From: Thermodesulfobacteriota bacterium | Lineage (GTDB): Bacteria; Desulfobacterota; Deferrisomatia; Deferrisomatales; JACRMM01 | Assembly (NCBI GenBank): GCA_040756475.1 | Contig: JBFLZB010000001.1 | Location: forward strand, 1-38,589 | Direction: 5' to 3' | Length of the DNA stretch: 38,589 bases | Shown: positions 8,602-16,434 of the stretch, in pieces | How the letters are laid out: every line of letters begins with the position of its first letter | Position numbering within the stretch: position 1 is the stretch's first letter | Notes under the pieces: generated by a model | What the model was told of the DNA's origin: nothing | Database searches by the model: none | What the model saw: the letters and a program-made list of their open reading frames with translations, nothing else | Position numbers and translations under genes: made by a program

Positions 8602-9623
8602 GCGGAAACGTGCACGCGTTCGACGAGAGGCTCCTGGCCGGCTACCTGGAACGGCACGTGGAAGGCTTCCGCGGGCCCCTGCGCGCCGTGAAATTCCCCG
8701 GCGGCCAATCCAATCCGACCTTTCGCCTGGAGGCAGCTTCCGGCGACTACGTATTGCGACGCAAGCCGCCCGGGCAACTGCTCAAGTCGGCTCACGCCGT
8801 CGAGCGGGAGTACCGGGTGATGCATGCCCTTCGCGACACCGGGGTGCCGGTGCCGCGGGTGTTTCACCTGTGCGAGGACGAAGCGATCCTCGGGAGCACC
8901 TTCTTCCTCATGGAGTTCGTGCCCGGTCGGGTTTTCTGGAACGCTGCCCTCCCCGAGTTGGAGCCGGCGGCTCGCGGCGCGTGTTACGACGAGATGAACC
9001 GGGTCCTGGCAGCGATACACCGTGTGGACGTTTCGGCGGCCGGGCTGGCCGACTACGGGAAGGCAGGCAGCTACTACCAGCGCCAGATCGGGCGGTGGAG
9101 CCAGCAGTATCGGGCCTCGGAGACCGAGGCGATCGAAGCCATGGAAGCGCTCATGGGCTGGCTTCCCACGCACCCTCCGAAGGAAGACGAACGCGTAAGT
9201 CTGACCCACGGCGACTACCGGCTCGACAACTTCATCTTCCACCCGGAGCGGGCGCGCATCGTCGCCGTCGTGGACTGGGAGCTCTCCACCCTGGGCCACC
9301 CGCTGGCGGACCTGGCCTACCAGTGCATGCAGTGGCGCATCGCCGCCGAGGGCCCGCTGCCGGGGCTGGGCGACCTGGATCGGGCCAGCCTCGGGCTTCC
9401 CACCGAGGAACAGTACGTGGCCGCCTACTGTCGCCGCATGGGCATCGCGTCGATCCCCGACTGGGGCTTCTACCTCGCCTTCAGCTTCTTCCGGTTTGCC
9501 GCCATCCTCCAGGGAGTTCTCAAGAGGAGCCTGGAGGGGAACGCCTCGAGCGACCGCGCGCTCCAGATGGGAACGCTGGTGCGGCCCTTGGCGGCGCTGG
9601 GGTGCAGGGCGGCGGGGCTGTAA
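8598..9623 (+). CDS. APH-fold phosphotransferase, ACAD10/11-associated (LvaA-like)
   Basis: The 341-aa protein has an aminoglycoside-phosphotransferase-like kinase fold. A glycine-rich loop is at 33-42 ([10 protein letters not shown]), the catalytic HGDYRLDN at 204-211 (D206 as base), and the metal-binding VVDWE at 225-229 (D226). In animals this domain is fused to the ACAD of ACAD11; here it is a separate gene overlapping the dehydrogenase by ATGA. Known relatives phosphorylate 4-hydroxyacyl-CoA, so antibiotic modification is unlikely. I chose the ATG at 8598 because it starts the conserved region and is translationally coupled. No LvaB-like small partner is seen next to it. Confidence 0.88.
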   Translation: MSGNVHAFDERLLAGYLERHVEGFRGPLRAVKFPGGQSNPTFRLEAASGDYVLRRKPPGQLLKSAHAVEREYRVMHALRDTGVPVPRVFHLCEDEAILGSTFFLMEFVPGRVFWNAALPELEPAARGACYDEMNRVLAAIHRVDVSAAGLADYGKAGSYYQRQIGRWSQQYRASETEAIEAMEALMGWLPTHPPKEDERVSLTHGDYRLDNFIFHPERARIVAVVDWELSTLGHPLADLAYQCMQWRIAAEGPLPGLGDLDRASLGLPTEEQYVAAYCRRMGIASIPDWGFYLAFSFFRFAAILQGVLKRSLEGNASSDRALQMGTLVRPLAALGCRAAGL

Positions 9624-9711
9624 CGGTGTGACGCCAAGCCACGGGCCTACTCGAAAGAGCCGCGGCGCGAGGGGGAGTTGGGCTTTCCAACCTCTGGCCA
9701 TCCAGGATTCC

Positions 9712-10710
9712 ATGCCGACCATCGACGAAGTCCTCCCGGATCTCTTCCGGATCGAAGTGCCGCTGCCCGACAACCCGTTGCGGTCCATCAACGTGTACGT
9801 GGCCAGGGGCGAAGAGCGCTCCCTGATCGTGGACACGGGGATGAACCGCGCGGAGTGCCGGGCGGCTCTGGGGGAGGGGCTGCGTGCACTCGGCATCGAC
9901 ACGGGCTCGGCCGATTTCTTCATTACCCACCTGCACGCCGATCACATCGGGCTCGCCAAGGTCTTTGCCAGGCCAGGGGCGAGGGTCTTCCTGAATCGCC
10001 CGGATGCCCTCTGGCTCGAAACCTGGAGCGGGTGGGAGCCCTTCTTCCCCGTGGCGGAAGCGCACGGGGTGCCCGTGCGGGCGCTTCGGGCGGAGGTCTC
10101 GTCCAATCCCAGCCTCGCCTTCGAGCGAGACTGGCTTCCCGAGGTGACCCCGGCCGACGAAGGACGGATCTTTGCGGTTGGCGCCTACCGGTTCGAGTGC
10201 ATCTCGACGCCCGGGCACACCGCGGGGCACATGTGCCTCTATGAGGCGCGCGAGAGGGTGCTCCTTTCCGGCGATCACATTCTGGGCGACATCAGCCCCA
10301 ACATCACGAGCTGGCTTCCGGGTCGAGACCCCCTGAAGGAGTATCTCTCGAGCCTACGCAAGGCCTGCACCCTGGAGGTCGACCTGGTCCTCCCCGGGCA
10401 TCGGCGCCTCTTTCGGGGCCACAAGGACCGCATCCAAGCGTTGGAGCGGCACCACCAGGCGAGGCTCGCCGAAGTGCTCTCCCTGCTATCGGAGCGCCCT
10501 CTCACCGCCTTTGAGCTCGCCTCACACATGACCTGGGATCTGAAGGGAACCTGGGCATCCTGGCCCCTGGCACAAAAATGGTTCGCGACGGGGGAGGCGA
10601 TCGCCCACCTGGTCTACCTGGAAGGAGCCGGGGCCGTGACGAGGGACGAAGGGGACCGCGTGGTGTTCCACCTGCACCAACCCAGTGCCCGTGTGCAGGG
10701 TTGGGCCTAG
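9712..10710 (+). CDS. MBL-fold metallo-hydrolase with C-terminal helical/winged region
   Basis: The 332-aa protein carries the metallo-beta-lactamase metal motif HLHADH (73-78). Further ligands lie in the GHTAGH element, in SGDH and in PGHRRLF. After about residue 245 comes a helical region resembling the winged-helix extension of LACTB2-like hydrolases. It probably hydrolyses an ester or thioester in the cytoplasm; no signal peptide is present. The frame is open upstream, but the first residue of homology-like sequence is at the ATG at 9712. The ribosome site is weak (CAGGA). It lies 88 nt after the kinase and may be the last gene of operon A's catabolic part. The substrate is unknown. Confidence 0.87.
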   Translation: MPTIDEVLPDLFRIEVPLPDNPLRSINVYVARGEERSLIVDTGMNRAECRAALGEGLRALGIDTGSADFFITHLHADHIGLAKVFARPGARVFLNRPDALWLETWSGWEPFFPVAEAHGVPVRALRAEVSSNPSLAFERDWLPEVTPADEGRIFAVGAYRFECISTPGHTAGHMCLYEARERVLLSGDHILGDISPNITSWLPGRDPLKEYLSSLRKACTLEVDLVLPGHRRLFRGHKDRIQALERHHQARLAEVLSLLSERPLTAFELASHMTWDLKGTWASWPLAQKWFATGEAIAHLVYLEGAGAVTRDEGDRVVFHLHQPSARVQGWA

Positions 10711-10781
10711 CGGGGCGCCGAAACCCCAGCGCCCTACCCCGTGCGCGGCTCGGAGCGTGCCGCAAGACGTCGCCTCGGGAA

Positions 10782-10800
10782 GAGGGGCGGAAAGCCGCCC
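10782..10800. terminator. Short GC hairpin before the channel gene
   Basis: GGGCGG and CCGCCC face each other across AAAG within this stretch, about 75-90 nt after the MBL stop and about 35 nt before the next start. There is no U-tract. It may be a weak terminator or attenuator separating the enzyme genes from the channel gene. Confidence 0.3.
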
Positions 10801-10833
10801 ACCTACCACCCCCCCAGAAGGAGGAGGAAGACG

Positions 10834-11693
10834 ATGAGAAGACCGTGCCTGACCGCCGTAGCGTTCCTCTGCCTCGTTTTGCCGACGCTCTCGTCGGCAG
10901 ACAACCTCGCGAGGGACTACATCCCGGCCCCGCCGGGGACCGCTCTCATGATGTTCTACGACTACCACGTCTCTGCCCACACCATCTATCACAAGGGTGA
11001 CAAGGTTACGAAAGACGCCTCGATCAGCGGCGATGTCTATATCTTCCGCCCGGTCTACTATACTACCACAGCTACTTTGGCCTCGTCGAAGGAGCATCCC
11101 AGGTTCTCTTCTTCGCCAAGGATGTTCAGATCGACGGCGTCGGCTCGATTTCCGGGCTTTCGGACATGCTCTACAGCCCGGCCTTCTTCGTCTGGAACAA
11201 CCCTGCGTCCAAGAGCTACCTCGGTTTCATTCCCCATATCACCATTCCCATCGGTCAGTACGACAAGAACCGGCCGGGCTTGAGCCCGGGCGAGAACCGA
11301 TGGAAGATCCAGCCGGAGCTCAATTTCACGCAGGGCATCGGCGACAAGCTCTTTGTCGAGCTCACGGCGGCCGCGCAGTTCTTCCAGAAGAACAAGGACT
11401 TTGGCGACTCCGAGCTGAAAACGGACCCACTATTTACGATCGAGGCGCATGCGAGCTACGACGTCGCCAAGTTCCTGGCGGTTGCCGCGAACTACTGGTG
11501 GCACGGCGGGGGAGAAAACGAGATCGACGGCGTAAAGCTAGATGACAAGCTGGACAACCACAGCCTGGGCGCCTCGCTGCACTTCGGCCTGTCGCCGAGC
11601 AACCAGTTGCTGGTGTCGTATCAATATGACGTCAAGGTCGAAGAGGGCCCGCAGTACCAGACGTTTGCCCTGCGTTTCTTGCATGCCTTCTGA
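10834..11693 (+). pseudogene. Outer-membrane transporter (Phenol_MetA_deg-like), frameshifted
   Basis: The first part starts at the ATG at 10834 after GGAGGAGGAAG. It has a signal peptide (about 1-22) and the family-like APPGTALMMFYDYH and GDVYIFRPVYY elements. Near 11050-11062 the frame is lost. The downstream frame reads on as YYHSYFGLVEGASQ, then DMLYSPAFFVWN and beta-strand-rich sequence to the stop at 11693 (terminal LRFLHAF, the aromatic end typical of outer-membrane barrels). Removing one TA from the TACTATACTACC tract restores a single frame of about 286 codons. The family is named for the meta-pathway phenol degradation gene cluster, and its members are predicted beta-barrel channels. 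Its place after operon A suggests substrate uptake. It could be a true pseudogene, a phase-variable gene or a sequencing error. Confidence 0.75.
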
Positions 11694-11840
11694 ACGGAGG
11701 GAAGCTGTACACGACGTGATGCAGAACTCGAGGAACCCAGGAGACAGAAGGGTTATCTGGCATCGTAGGCTGGCGTTCCACCAACACTCATTGGCTGGAT
11801 GGGAGAGGTCGAACATACGACTACCCGAAAGGAGCGTGAC

Positions 11841-12248
11841 ATGAACGCGACGTCTAGGTTCTTGCTGGCAGCAATGGTCGCGGCTTTCTTGCCTTTTACC
11901 GCGATTGGCGAGGAGAAGAAGATCGAGGGCAACGTCCTTGGATACAACTGCGTCGTGAACAACATCGGATGCCCTGCAGATATGGAAGACCCAGTCGTAG
12001 CAAACGAGAGGATTTTCGTGGTCAGCATATCAGACAAGGAATTCGTATTCGTCCCCAATATCGACCGAGCGGTCTTGGCACGGTACATCACGAAGACCGT
12101 GCGCGTCTCGGGGGATTTCAACGAAAAGTACAACGCGATCCAGGCGAACACGCTTGAGGTGAAGACCGCTGGAACATGGAAGACGGTGTGGACGCTGGCG
12201 TGGGAAGAGGAGTTCCGGGCAAAGTTCAACATCCCACGGGGGCAGTGA
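11841..12248 (+). CDS. Small exported protein, possible OB-fold, unknown function
   Basis: The 135-aa protein has a signal peptide of about 23 residues (ending FTAIG) and a mature domain rich in beta-strands: IEGNVLGYNC, RIFVVSIS, EFVFVPN, KTVRVSGDF. The KTVRVSGDF strand followed by a short LEVK strand recalls periplasmic OB-fold proteins. Two cysteines (in YNC and IGC) may form a disulfide. AAGGAG precedes the ATG at 11841; an earlier in-frame ATG at 11799 would disrupt the signal peptide. It lies between the broken channel gene and a strong terminator, so it is probably the last gene of this unit. I do not recognise a function. Confidence 0.75.
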   Translation: MNATSRFLLAAMVAAFLPFTAIGEEKKIEGNVLGYNCVVNNIGCPADMEDPVVANERIFVVSISDKEFVFVPNIDRAVLARYITKTVRVSGDFNEKYNAIQANTLEVKTAGTWKTVWTLAWEEEFRAKFNIPRGQ

Positions 12249-12253
12249 AGCCA

Positions 12254-12296
12254 AGAGGCCGCTGCAACCCCCGCGGAAGGGGGAGCAGCGGCCTCT
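12254..12296 (+). terminator. Strong hairpin terminator after the small exported protein
   Basis: A 12-bp perfect stem pairs AGAGGCCGCTGC (12254-12265) with its complement at 12285-12296, and CCCCC/GGGGG pair inside it. It starts 6 nt after the stop at 12248. The tail (GCTTCTGT) is only partly U-rich. It separates this unit from the operon B promoter 70 nt further on. Confidence 0.72.
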
Positions 12297-12365
12297 GCTT
12301 CTGTGGCCGGCCGTTGGCGACGGACGGCCTTCGAATTCCGCTACGTTTCTTGTCGCCATTTCTTG

Positions 12366-12394
12366 TTGACATGCTGAAACGGGGAGGGTAAATG
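12366..12394 (+). promoter_or_regulatory. Putative sigma-70 promoter of operon B
   Basis: TTGACA at 12366-12371 and TAAATG at 12389-12394 are separated by 17 nt. The operator follows at 12407-12428, where the transcript would begin. The leader to the ThDP enzyme start would be about 220 nt, and I see no riboswitch-like structure in it. Confidence 0.6.
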
Positions 12395-12406
12395 TAGGCC
12401 CTCGGC

Positions 12407-12428
12407 AGAGAACGGGCGTTCGTTCTGT
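12407..12428. promoter_or_regulatory. Operator copy 2 (AGAAC-N8-GTTCT palindrome)
   Basis: AGAAC (12409-12413) and GTTCT (12422-12426) are exact complements eight bases apart. GAACG-GG-CGTTC adds an inner symmetry. It differs from the operon A copy at two internal positions only. It sits just downstream of the predicted -10, where a bound repressor would block initiation or escape. Confidence 0.7.
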
Positions 12429-12625
12429 GTTGGCCTCTCGCGGCTTGCATGGGGGGATGTGGAGAGGAACCGCTCCGGGACGGGGTGCGATCTTGCGGGA
12501 GTCCAGCCGACCGTCCGCGGCAGGGGGTTGGGGCGTCAGCGGGTGGTCCCCTCCCGGTCGTGAGCCGCCCGCTCGTCGTCAGCCGGCGTTAGACCACCGA
12601 ACTTCAAGAGAAGAGAGGACGCGTC

Positions 12626-14587
12626 ATGGGAGCAAAAGTCTGGGGACCGCAGATCCTGGTGCGCGCGCTGATGGAGGAGGGGATCCACACCAACTTCGGC
12701 ATCTCCGGCGGGCACATGAACAGCTTCGACGACTACTGGAGCATGTACGGCAACAAGCTCATCCACTGCCGGCACGAGTCCTCGGCCGGGTTTGCCGCCG
12801 AGGCCTACGCCAAGGTGACCGGGAAGATCGGCCTCACCCAGGCGACGGTAGGGCCGGGCGTCGCAAACCTCGTCCCCGCGATCAACCAGGCGTTTTTGAG
12901 CAACACGCCCCTCATCTGCATCCTGGGACAGACCCCGTTGGCGGACCGGTACCGAAACCCCTTTCAGCCCCTCGACGGCAAGTCCCTGTATCGGGACATC
13001 ACCCGGTGGGCCCGTGAGGTCATCGAGCCGAGCACGCTCGCGACGCTCGTGCAGCAGGCGGCCCGGGACTGCATGGGGTATCCGCCGCTCCCCGTAGCAC
13101 TGGAAGTCCCCCTGAACTTCCTGGAGTTCGCCCCCCAGTCCCTGCACGACCCCATGGGGCAGGCGAACTACCGAATTGACAGAACCCACAAGCGGCCCTG
13201 GGAACAGCCCCAACCGGTGCCGAGCGACGACGAGGTCGACGCGATCATCGGGTGGCTCTTGGAAGCCGAGCGACCCGTCGTCGTCATTGGCCACGGGGGA
13301 CGGTGGCCGGACTGCGGTGCCGCCCTGGCGGAGTTCGTGGGGCTCACCCAGGTTCCCATCCATCAGCGGCGCGTGTGCCGCGGGACGGTGCCCGAGAACC
13401 ACCCGCTCCACGTCGCCGGAGAGGCGCGGGGGGCCGCGTTCGCCAAGGCTGACCGCTTCCTCACCCTGGGGCTTCGTTTCGACGTGCTCGAGGCCTACGG
13501 GCAGTGGGGCAAGGACAAGCGCTTCGTCCAGGTGACGGAGGCGCCCTCGGAGATCTGGCCGGAGATCACCACCGACATCGAGGCGATCGGCAACGTGAAC
13601 GCGACCCTGCGCAAGCTCAGCCGGCGCATTCGGGAGAGTTATGCCGATCGCTTTCGGGGGAAGACCGCCTGGCGCGACGAGATCCTCGAGATCAAGATCC
13701 AGGCCCACGGGAAGATGCTCAAGCGCATGGACGACCTGAAGGGCCGGTACACCCTGCCGAACCAGATCAACCCCGACGTCTCCTCCACGTTGATCGCCGA
13801 ATACCTTCACCAAGCGGCCCCGGAGACCACGGTCATCCTGGACTCTTTCACCCTGTCCCCTTACATGAGCGAGAAGTTCCAGGCAGGCGTGACCGGCGGG
13901 GTCCTCGACGCGGGGATCAACGGCGGGATCGGCCACGGCATCGGGATGGGGATCGGTGCCCAGGTCGGCCGGCCCGGCAAGCCCGTCGTCTCGATCATGG
14001 GCGACGCGGGCATGGGCGCGCTCGGGGGGGACATCGAGACCGCCGTACGGGAGCGGCTGCCGGTCGTCTACGTGGTGCACAACAACGGGGCCTGGATCGG
14101 CGGCTGGAACGCCATGTACGGCCGGGACTGGCACGGGGCCCAGAATCCCCACGCCCGCGACACCGACAACGGCATGGGGACCCTGGACGGGCGAACCCCC
14201 TACGCGAAGATGTACGGGCTCATCGGGTGCCACGCCGAGACGGTGACCACCCACGACGGGATTGCCCCGGCCTTGGAGCGGGCGCTTCACTCGGGAAAAC
14301 CGGCGGTGGTGGATCTCTACAGCGATCCAAACTCGTACCACACCCTGTGGGACCGGGGCACCTACGAGGGCCTCTTCTTCGTCATGCTCCACCACCTCCC
14401 CGAAGAGCTGTGGACCGGGATGGAGAGCTTCAAGGAGAGGACCCGCAAGATCATGAACGCGCTGGGGTACCCGCAGTGGCCGAAGGCGCCTCGCCTCTTC
14501 CCGCCCTTCGACGAGAAGGAGGACTTCGAGTGGGTGTCCGGGCCCCCGCCGAAGTACTACAAGAAGAAGGAAGGCGAGGGCAAGTGA
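12626..14587 (+). CDS. ThDP-dependent enzyme, 2-hydroxyacyl-CoA lyase / acetolactate synthase-like
   Basis: The 653-aa enzyme has three domains of the acetolactate synthase/oxalyl-CoA decarboxylase superfamily: the Pyr domain (about 1-165) with catalytic E51 in RHESSAGFAAEAYAK, a central domain (about 200-320), and the ThDP-binding PP domain with GDAGMGALGG (about 459) and HNN (about 486) bracketing the Mg/ThDP motif. The C-terminal tail of about 80 residues is longer than in acetolactate synthase. It recalls the tail that closes over CoA substrates in 2-hydroxyacyl-CoA lyases and oxalyl-CoA decarboxylase. As the first gene of a CoA-thioester operon, a lyase or condensation role (carbonyl plus formyl-CoA to or from 2-hydroxyacyl-CoA) is the best inference. 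A 2-oxoacid decarboxylase or acyloin-forming enzyme is the alternative. Confidence 0.82.
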   Translation: MGAKVWGPQILVRALMEEGIHTNFGISGGHMNSFDDYWSMYGNKLIHCRHESSAGFAAEAYAKVTGKIGLTQATVGPGVANLVPAINQAFLSNTPLICILGQTPLADRYRNPFQPLDGKSLYRDITRWAREVIEPSTLATLVQQAARDCMGYPPLPVALEVPLNFLEFAPQSLHDPMGQANYRIDRTHKRPWEQPQPVPSDDEVDAIIGWLLEAERPVVVIGHGGRWPDCGAALAEFVGLTQVPIHQRRVCRGTVPENHPLHVAGEARGAAFAKADRFLTLGLRFDVLEAYGQWGKDKRFVQVTEAPSEIWPEITTDIEAIGNVNATLRKLSRRIRESYADRFRGKTAWRDEILEIKIQAHGKMLKRMDDLKGRYTLPNQINPDVSSTLIAEYLHQAAPETTVILDSFTLSPYMSEKFQAGVTGGVLDAGINGGIGHGIGMGIGAQVGRPGKPVVSIMGDAGMGALGGDIETAVRERLPVVYVVHNNGAWIGGWNAMYGRDWHGAQNPHARDTDNGMGTLDGRTPYAKMYGLIGCHAETVTTHDGIAPALERALHSGKPAVVDLYSDPNSYHTLWDRGTYEGLFFVMLHHLPEELWTGMESFKERTRKIMNALGYPQWPKAPRLFPPFDEKEDFEWVSGPPPKYYKKKEGEGK

Positions 14588-14636
14588 CCCGAGGCGTTGA
14601 TGATTTGACCTATCGTTCGCGACAGGAGTAGATCAA

Positions 14637-14864
14637 ATGCCGAAATTTCACTGCGATACGTGCAATATCAACGCAGACGTCCCCTACGGGGGTTGGCACT
14701 GGGTCGGCAAGGAGGCGGGGAAGGAACACTTTGCCCACCGGGGATACGTCGTCCCCGATCCGAAGAACCCTCTCCGGCTCATCTGCAAGGATGGGTATGA
14801 TCCGAAGCTGCTGATGCCCATCCACTGGGAGTGCGGCGAAGTCTTCCGGTACGTGGACGACTAG
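14637..14864 (+). CDS. Small four-cysteine protein, likely metal-binding, unknown function
   Basis: The 75-aa protein has C6 and C9 (HCDTC), C50 and C66, an arrangement suited to one zinc or iron. It is rich in aromatic residues and His and has no signal peptide or membrane segment. CAGGAG lies 10 nt before the ATG, so it is properly translated. It is placed between the ThDP enzyme (50 nt away) and the dehydratase subunit, which suggests a small subunit or electron carrier for one of them. I do not recognise the family; it is not a rubredoxin, which has two CxxC pairs. Confidence 0.72.
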   Translation: MPKFHCDTCNINADVPYGGWHWVGKEAGKEHFAHRGYVVPDPKNPLRLICKDGYDPKLLMPIHWECGEVFRYVDD

Positions 14865-14870
14865 GGCGAT

Positions 14871-14901
14871 GGCGCTTCGGGAGCGGGGCTCCCGGAGCGC
14901 C
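14871..14901 (+). terminator. Strong 14-bp intercistronic hairpin
   Basis: Positions 14871-14884 pair with 14888-14901 over a GGG loop, with one G-U pair in an otherwise perfect stem. It begins 7 nt after the small protein's stop and ends about 130 nt before the dehydratase start. There is no U-tract, so it may be a partial terminator, an RNase-processing site or a 3'-end stabiliser. Confidence 0.5.
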
Positions 14902-15028
14902 ACTTGGAGCAGCCGCCCAGGACCTGGTGGCTCCGCGCTGCAGGGTCGCAGAACCCTCTCGCCGGGGAGGGGAGCACGAAGCCGCAGCCGGGGGCGAACG
15001 ACCGCCACACGTCGAGGAGGACGAACTC

Positions 15029-16372
15029 GTGAACGAGGTCAAGAAGCCCAGGGCCATTGCCAGCCTGAAGAGCGCGGGAGCCCTGCGAGCGATGGTCGAC
15101 GAGGCGTACCGGGAAACCGTGGCCGCCATGGCCGAGGGCCGGCCCACCGCCTGGGCCATGGCGAACTGGTGGCAGGGGTCGCCGATCCTCAAGGCCATGG
15201 GGATCGAGGCCGTGTATCCGGAGAACTACGGGGCCGTCTGTGCGGCCACCGGCATGGCCCAGCGCTACCTGGAGATCTCGGACGCCGCGGGCTTTCCCAC
15301 GCACCTGTGCGGCTACATGCGGGTGAACTTCGGGTACACCCACCGGATGATGAGGGAGCTCGGGGGCCAGATCCCGCCGGAGGCGCCCATGGGAGGGATG
15401 CCCAAACCTGTTCTCCTGCTCGGCTCCGGCATCGTCTGCGACCCGAGGTACAAGTGGTTTCAGGCGCTCGGCCGCTATCTGGATGCACCGGTCTACAACC
15501 TCGAGATGCCCAACCCCGGCACGAAGGAATTCTTTCGGGAAGGGGTCGCCGAGCAGTCGGTGAAGCTGGCCGTCCAGGGGATCCGCGACTTCATCGCCTT
15601 CCTCGAGAAGCTCGTCGGAAGGCGCATGGACTACGCCGTGCTCGAAGAGACGGTGGACGACATGCTCGGGATGCTCCGCGTCTGGCACGACGTCAACGAG
15701 CTGCGCAAGGCAAGGCCCTGTCCCATGCACGCCAGGCACTTCTGGACGTGCATGCCGCCGGCGCTCTTTGTGCTCGGCGACATCAAGAAGTCGATCGCCA
15801 GCTACCGGGCCCTTCACGAAGAGCTCCGCGGACTGGTCGCGAGCGGGGCGTGCGCCGTCGCCCGGGAGACGTACAGGTTGGGCTGGGGCGAGCTGCCCCC
15901 GTGGCACAGCCTGGGCTTTTTCGATGCGCTGGCCGAGCGGGGTTGGAACTTCGTCACGGAGAGTGTGAGCTACCATCCGCCCATCCCCATCGACCTCGAC
16001 CACGTGGCCGATCCCGTGGAGAAGATCGCGAGAAACACGCTCCAGTGGTACACGGGCTACTACGAGTACGCCAAGGAGACGGGGGGGCAGATGGGCTTCC
16101 TCGGCGACCCCTACGTGCAGTTGGCGCAGGAGTACCGGCTCGACGGATTGGTGATGCACCAGCTGCTCACGTGCCGCACTGCCTCCAATCACCTCGCCTA
16201 CGCCCGCGAGGCGGCGATGAAGAGGCTCAGCGTGCCGTCCATCATGGTCGAGGGGGACATCGTCGACTTCACGCTTTTCGACCCGGAGGACACCCTGCGG
16301 AAGGCCGAGGCCTTCGAAGAGGTGATGGAACATCACCGAGCGGAGCGCCGCAAGGCGGGCTACGACTGGTAG
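15029..16372 (+). CDS. 2-Hydroxyacyl-CoA dehydratase / benzoyl-CoA reductase subunit (HgdB/BcrB-like), subunit 1
   Basis: The 447-aa protein belongs to the family of HgdA/HgdB and BcrB/BcrC, which hold a 4Fe-4S cluster and perform low-potential one-electron chemistry on CoA thioesters in the cytoplasm. It has the characteristic YPENYGA element (63-69). Cysteines at C71, C94, C137 and C382 (LTCRT) are candidates for cluster ligands. The start is the GTG at 15029, with GAGGAGG 8 nt upstream; the longer open frame is not supported. The partner subunit probably lies at 21001. In this family an ATP-dependent activator injects the electron, but none is seen in the window. Dehydration of a 2-hydroxyacyl-CoA fits the operon better than ring reduction, though both remain possible. 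Confidence 0.85.
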   Translation: MNEVKKPRAIASLKSAGALRAMVDEAYRETVAAMAEGRPTAWAMANWWQGSPILKAMGIEAVYPENYGAVCAATGMAQRYLEISDAAGFPTHLCGYMRVNFGYTHRMMRELGGQIPPEAPMGGMPKPVLLLGSGIVCDPRYKWFQALGRYLDAPVYNLEMPNPGTKEFFREGVAEQSVKLAVQGIRDFIAFLEKLVGRRMDYAVLEETVDDMLGMLRVWHDVNELRKARPCPMHARHFWTCMPPALFVLGDIKKSIASYRALHEELRGLVASGACAVARETYRLGWGELPPWHSLGFFDALAERGWNFVTESVSYHPPIPIDLDHVADPVEKIARNTLQWYTGYYEYAKETGGQMGFLGDPYVQLAQEYRLDGLVMHQLLTCRTASNHLAYAREAAMKRLSVPSIMVEGDIVDFTLFDPEDTLRKAEAFEEVMEHHRAERRKAGYDW

Positions 16373-16434
16373 GCGGCCGGCGCCCCGGGGGCGCGCGAGC
16401 CGGAACTGGCTTCGCCGAGGAGAGAGGGCACGAA

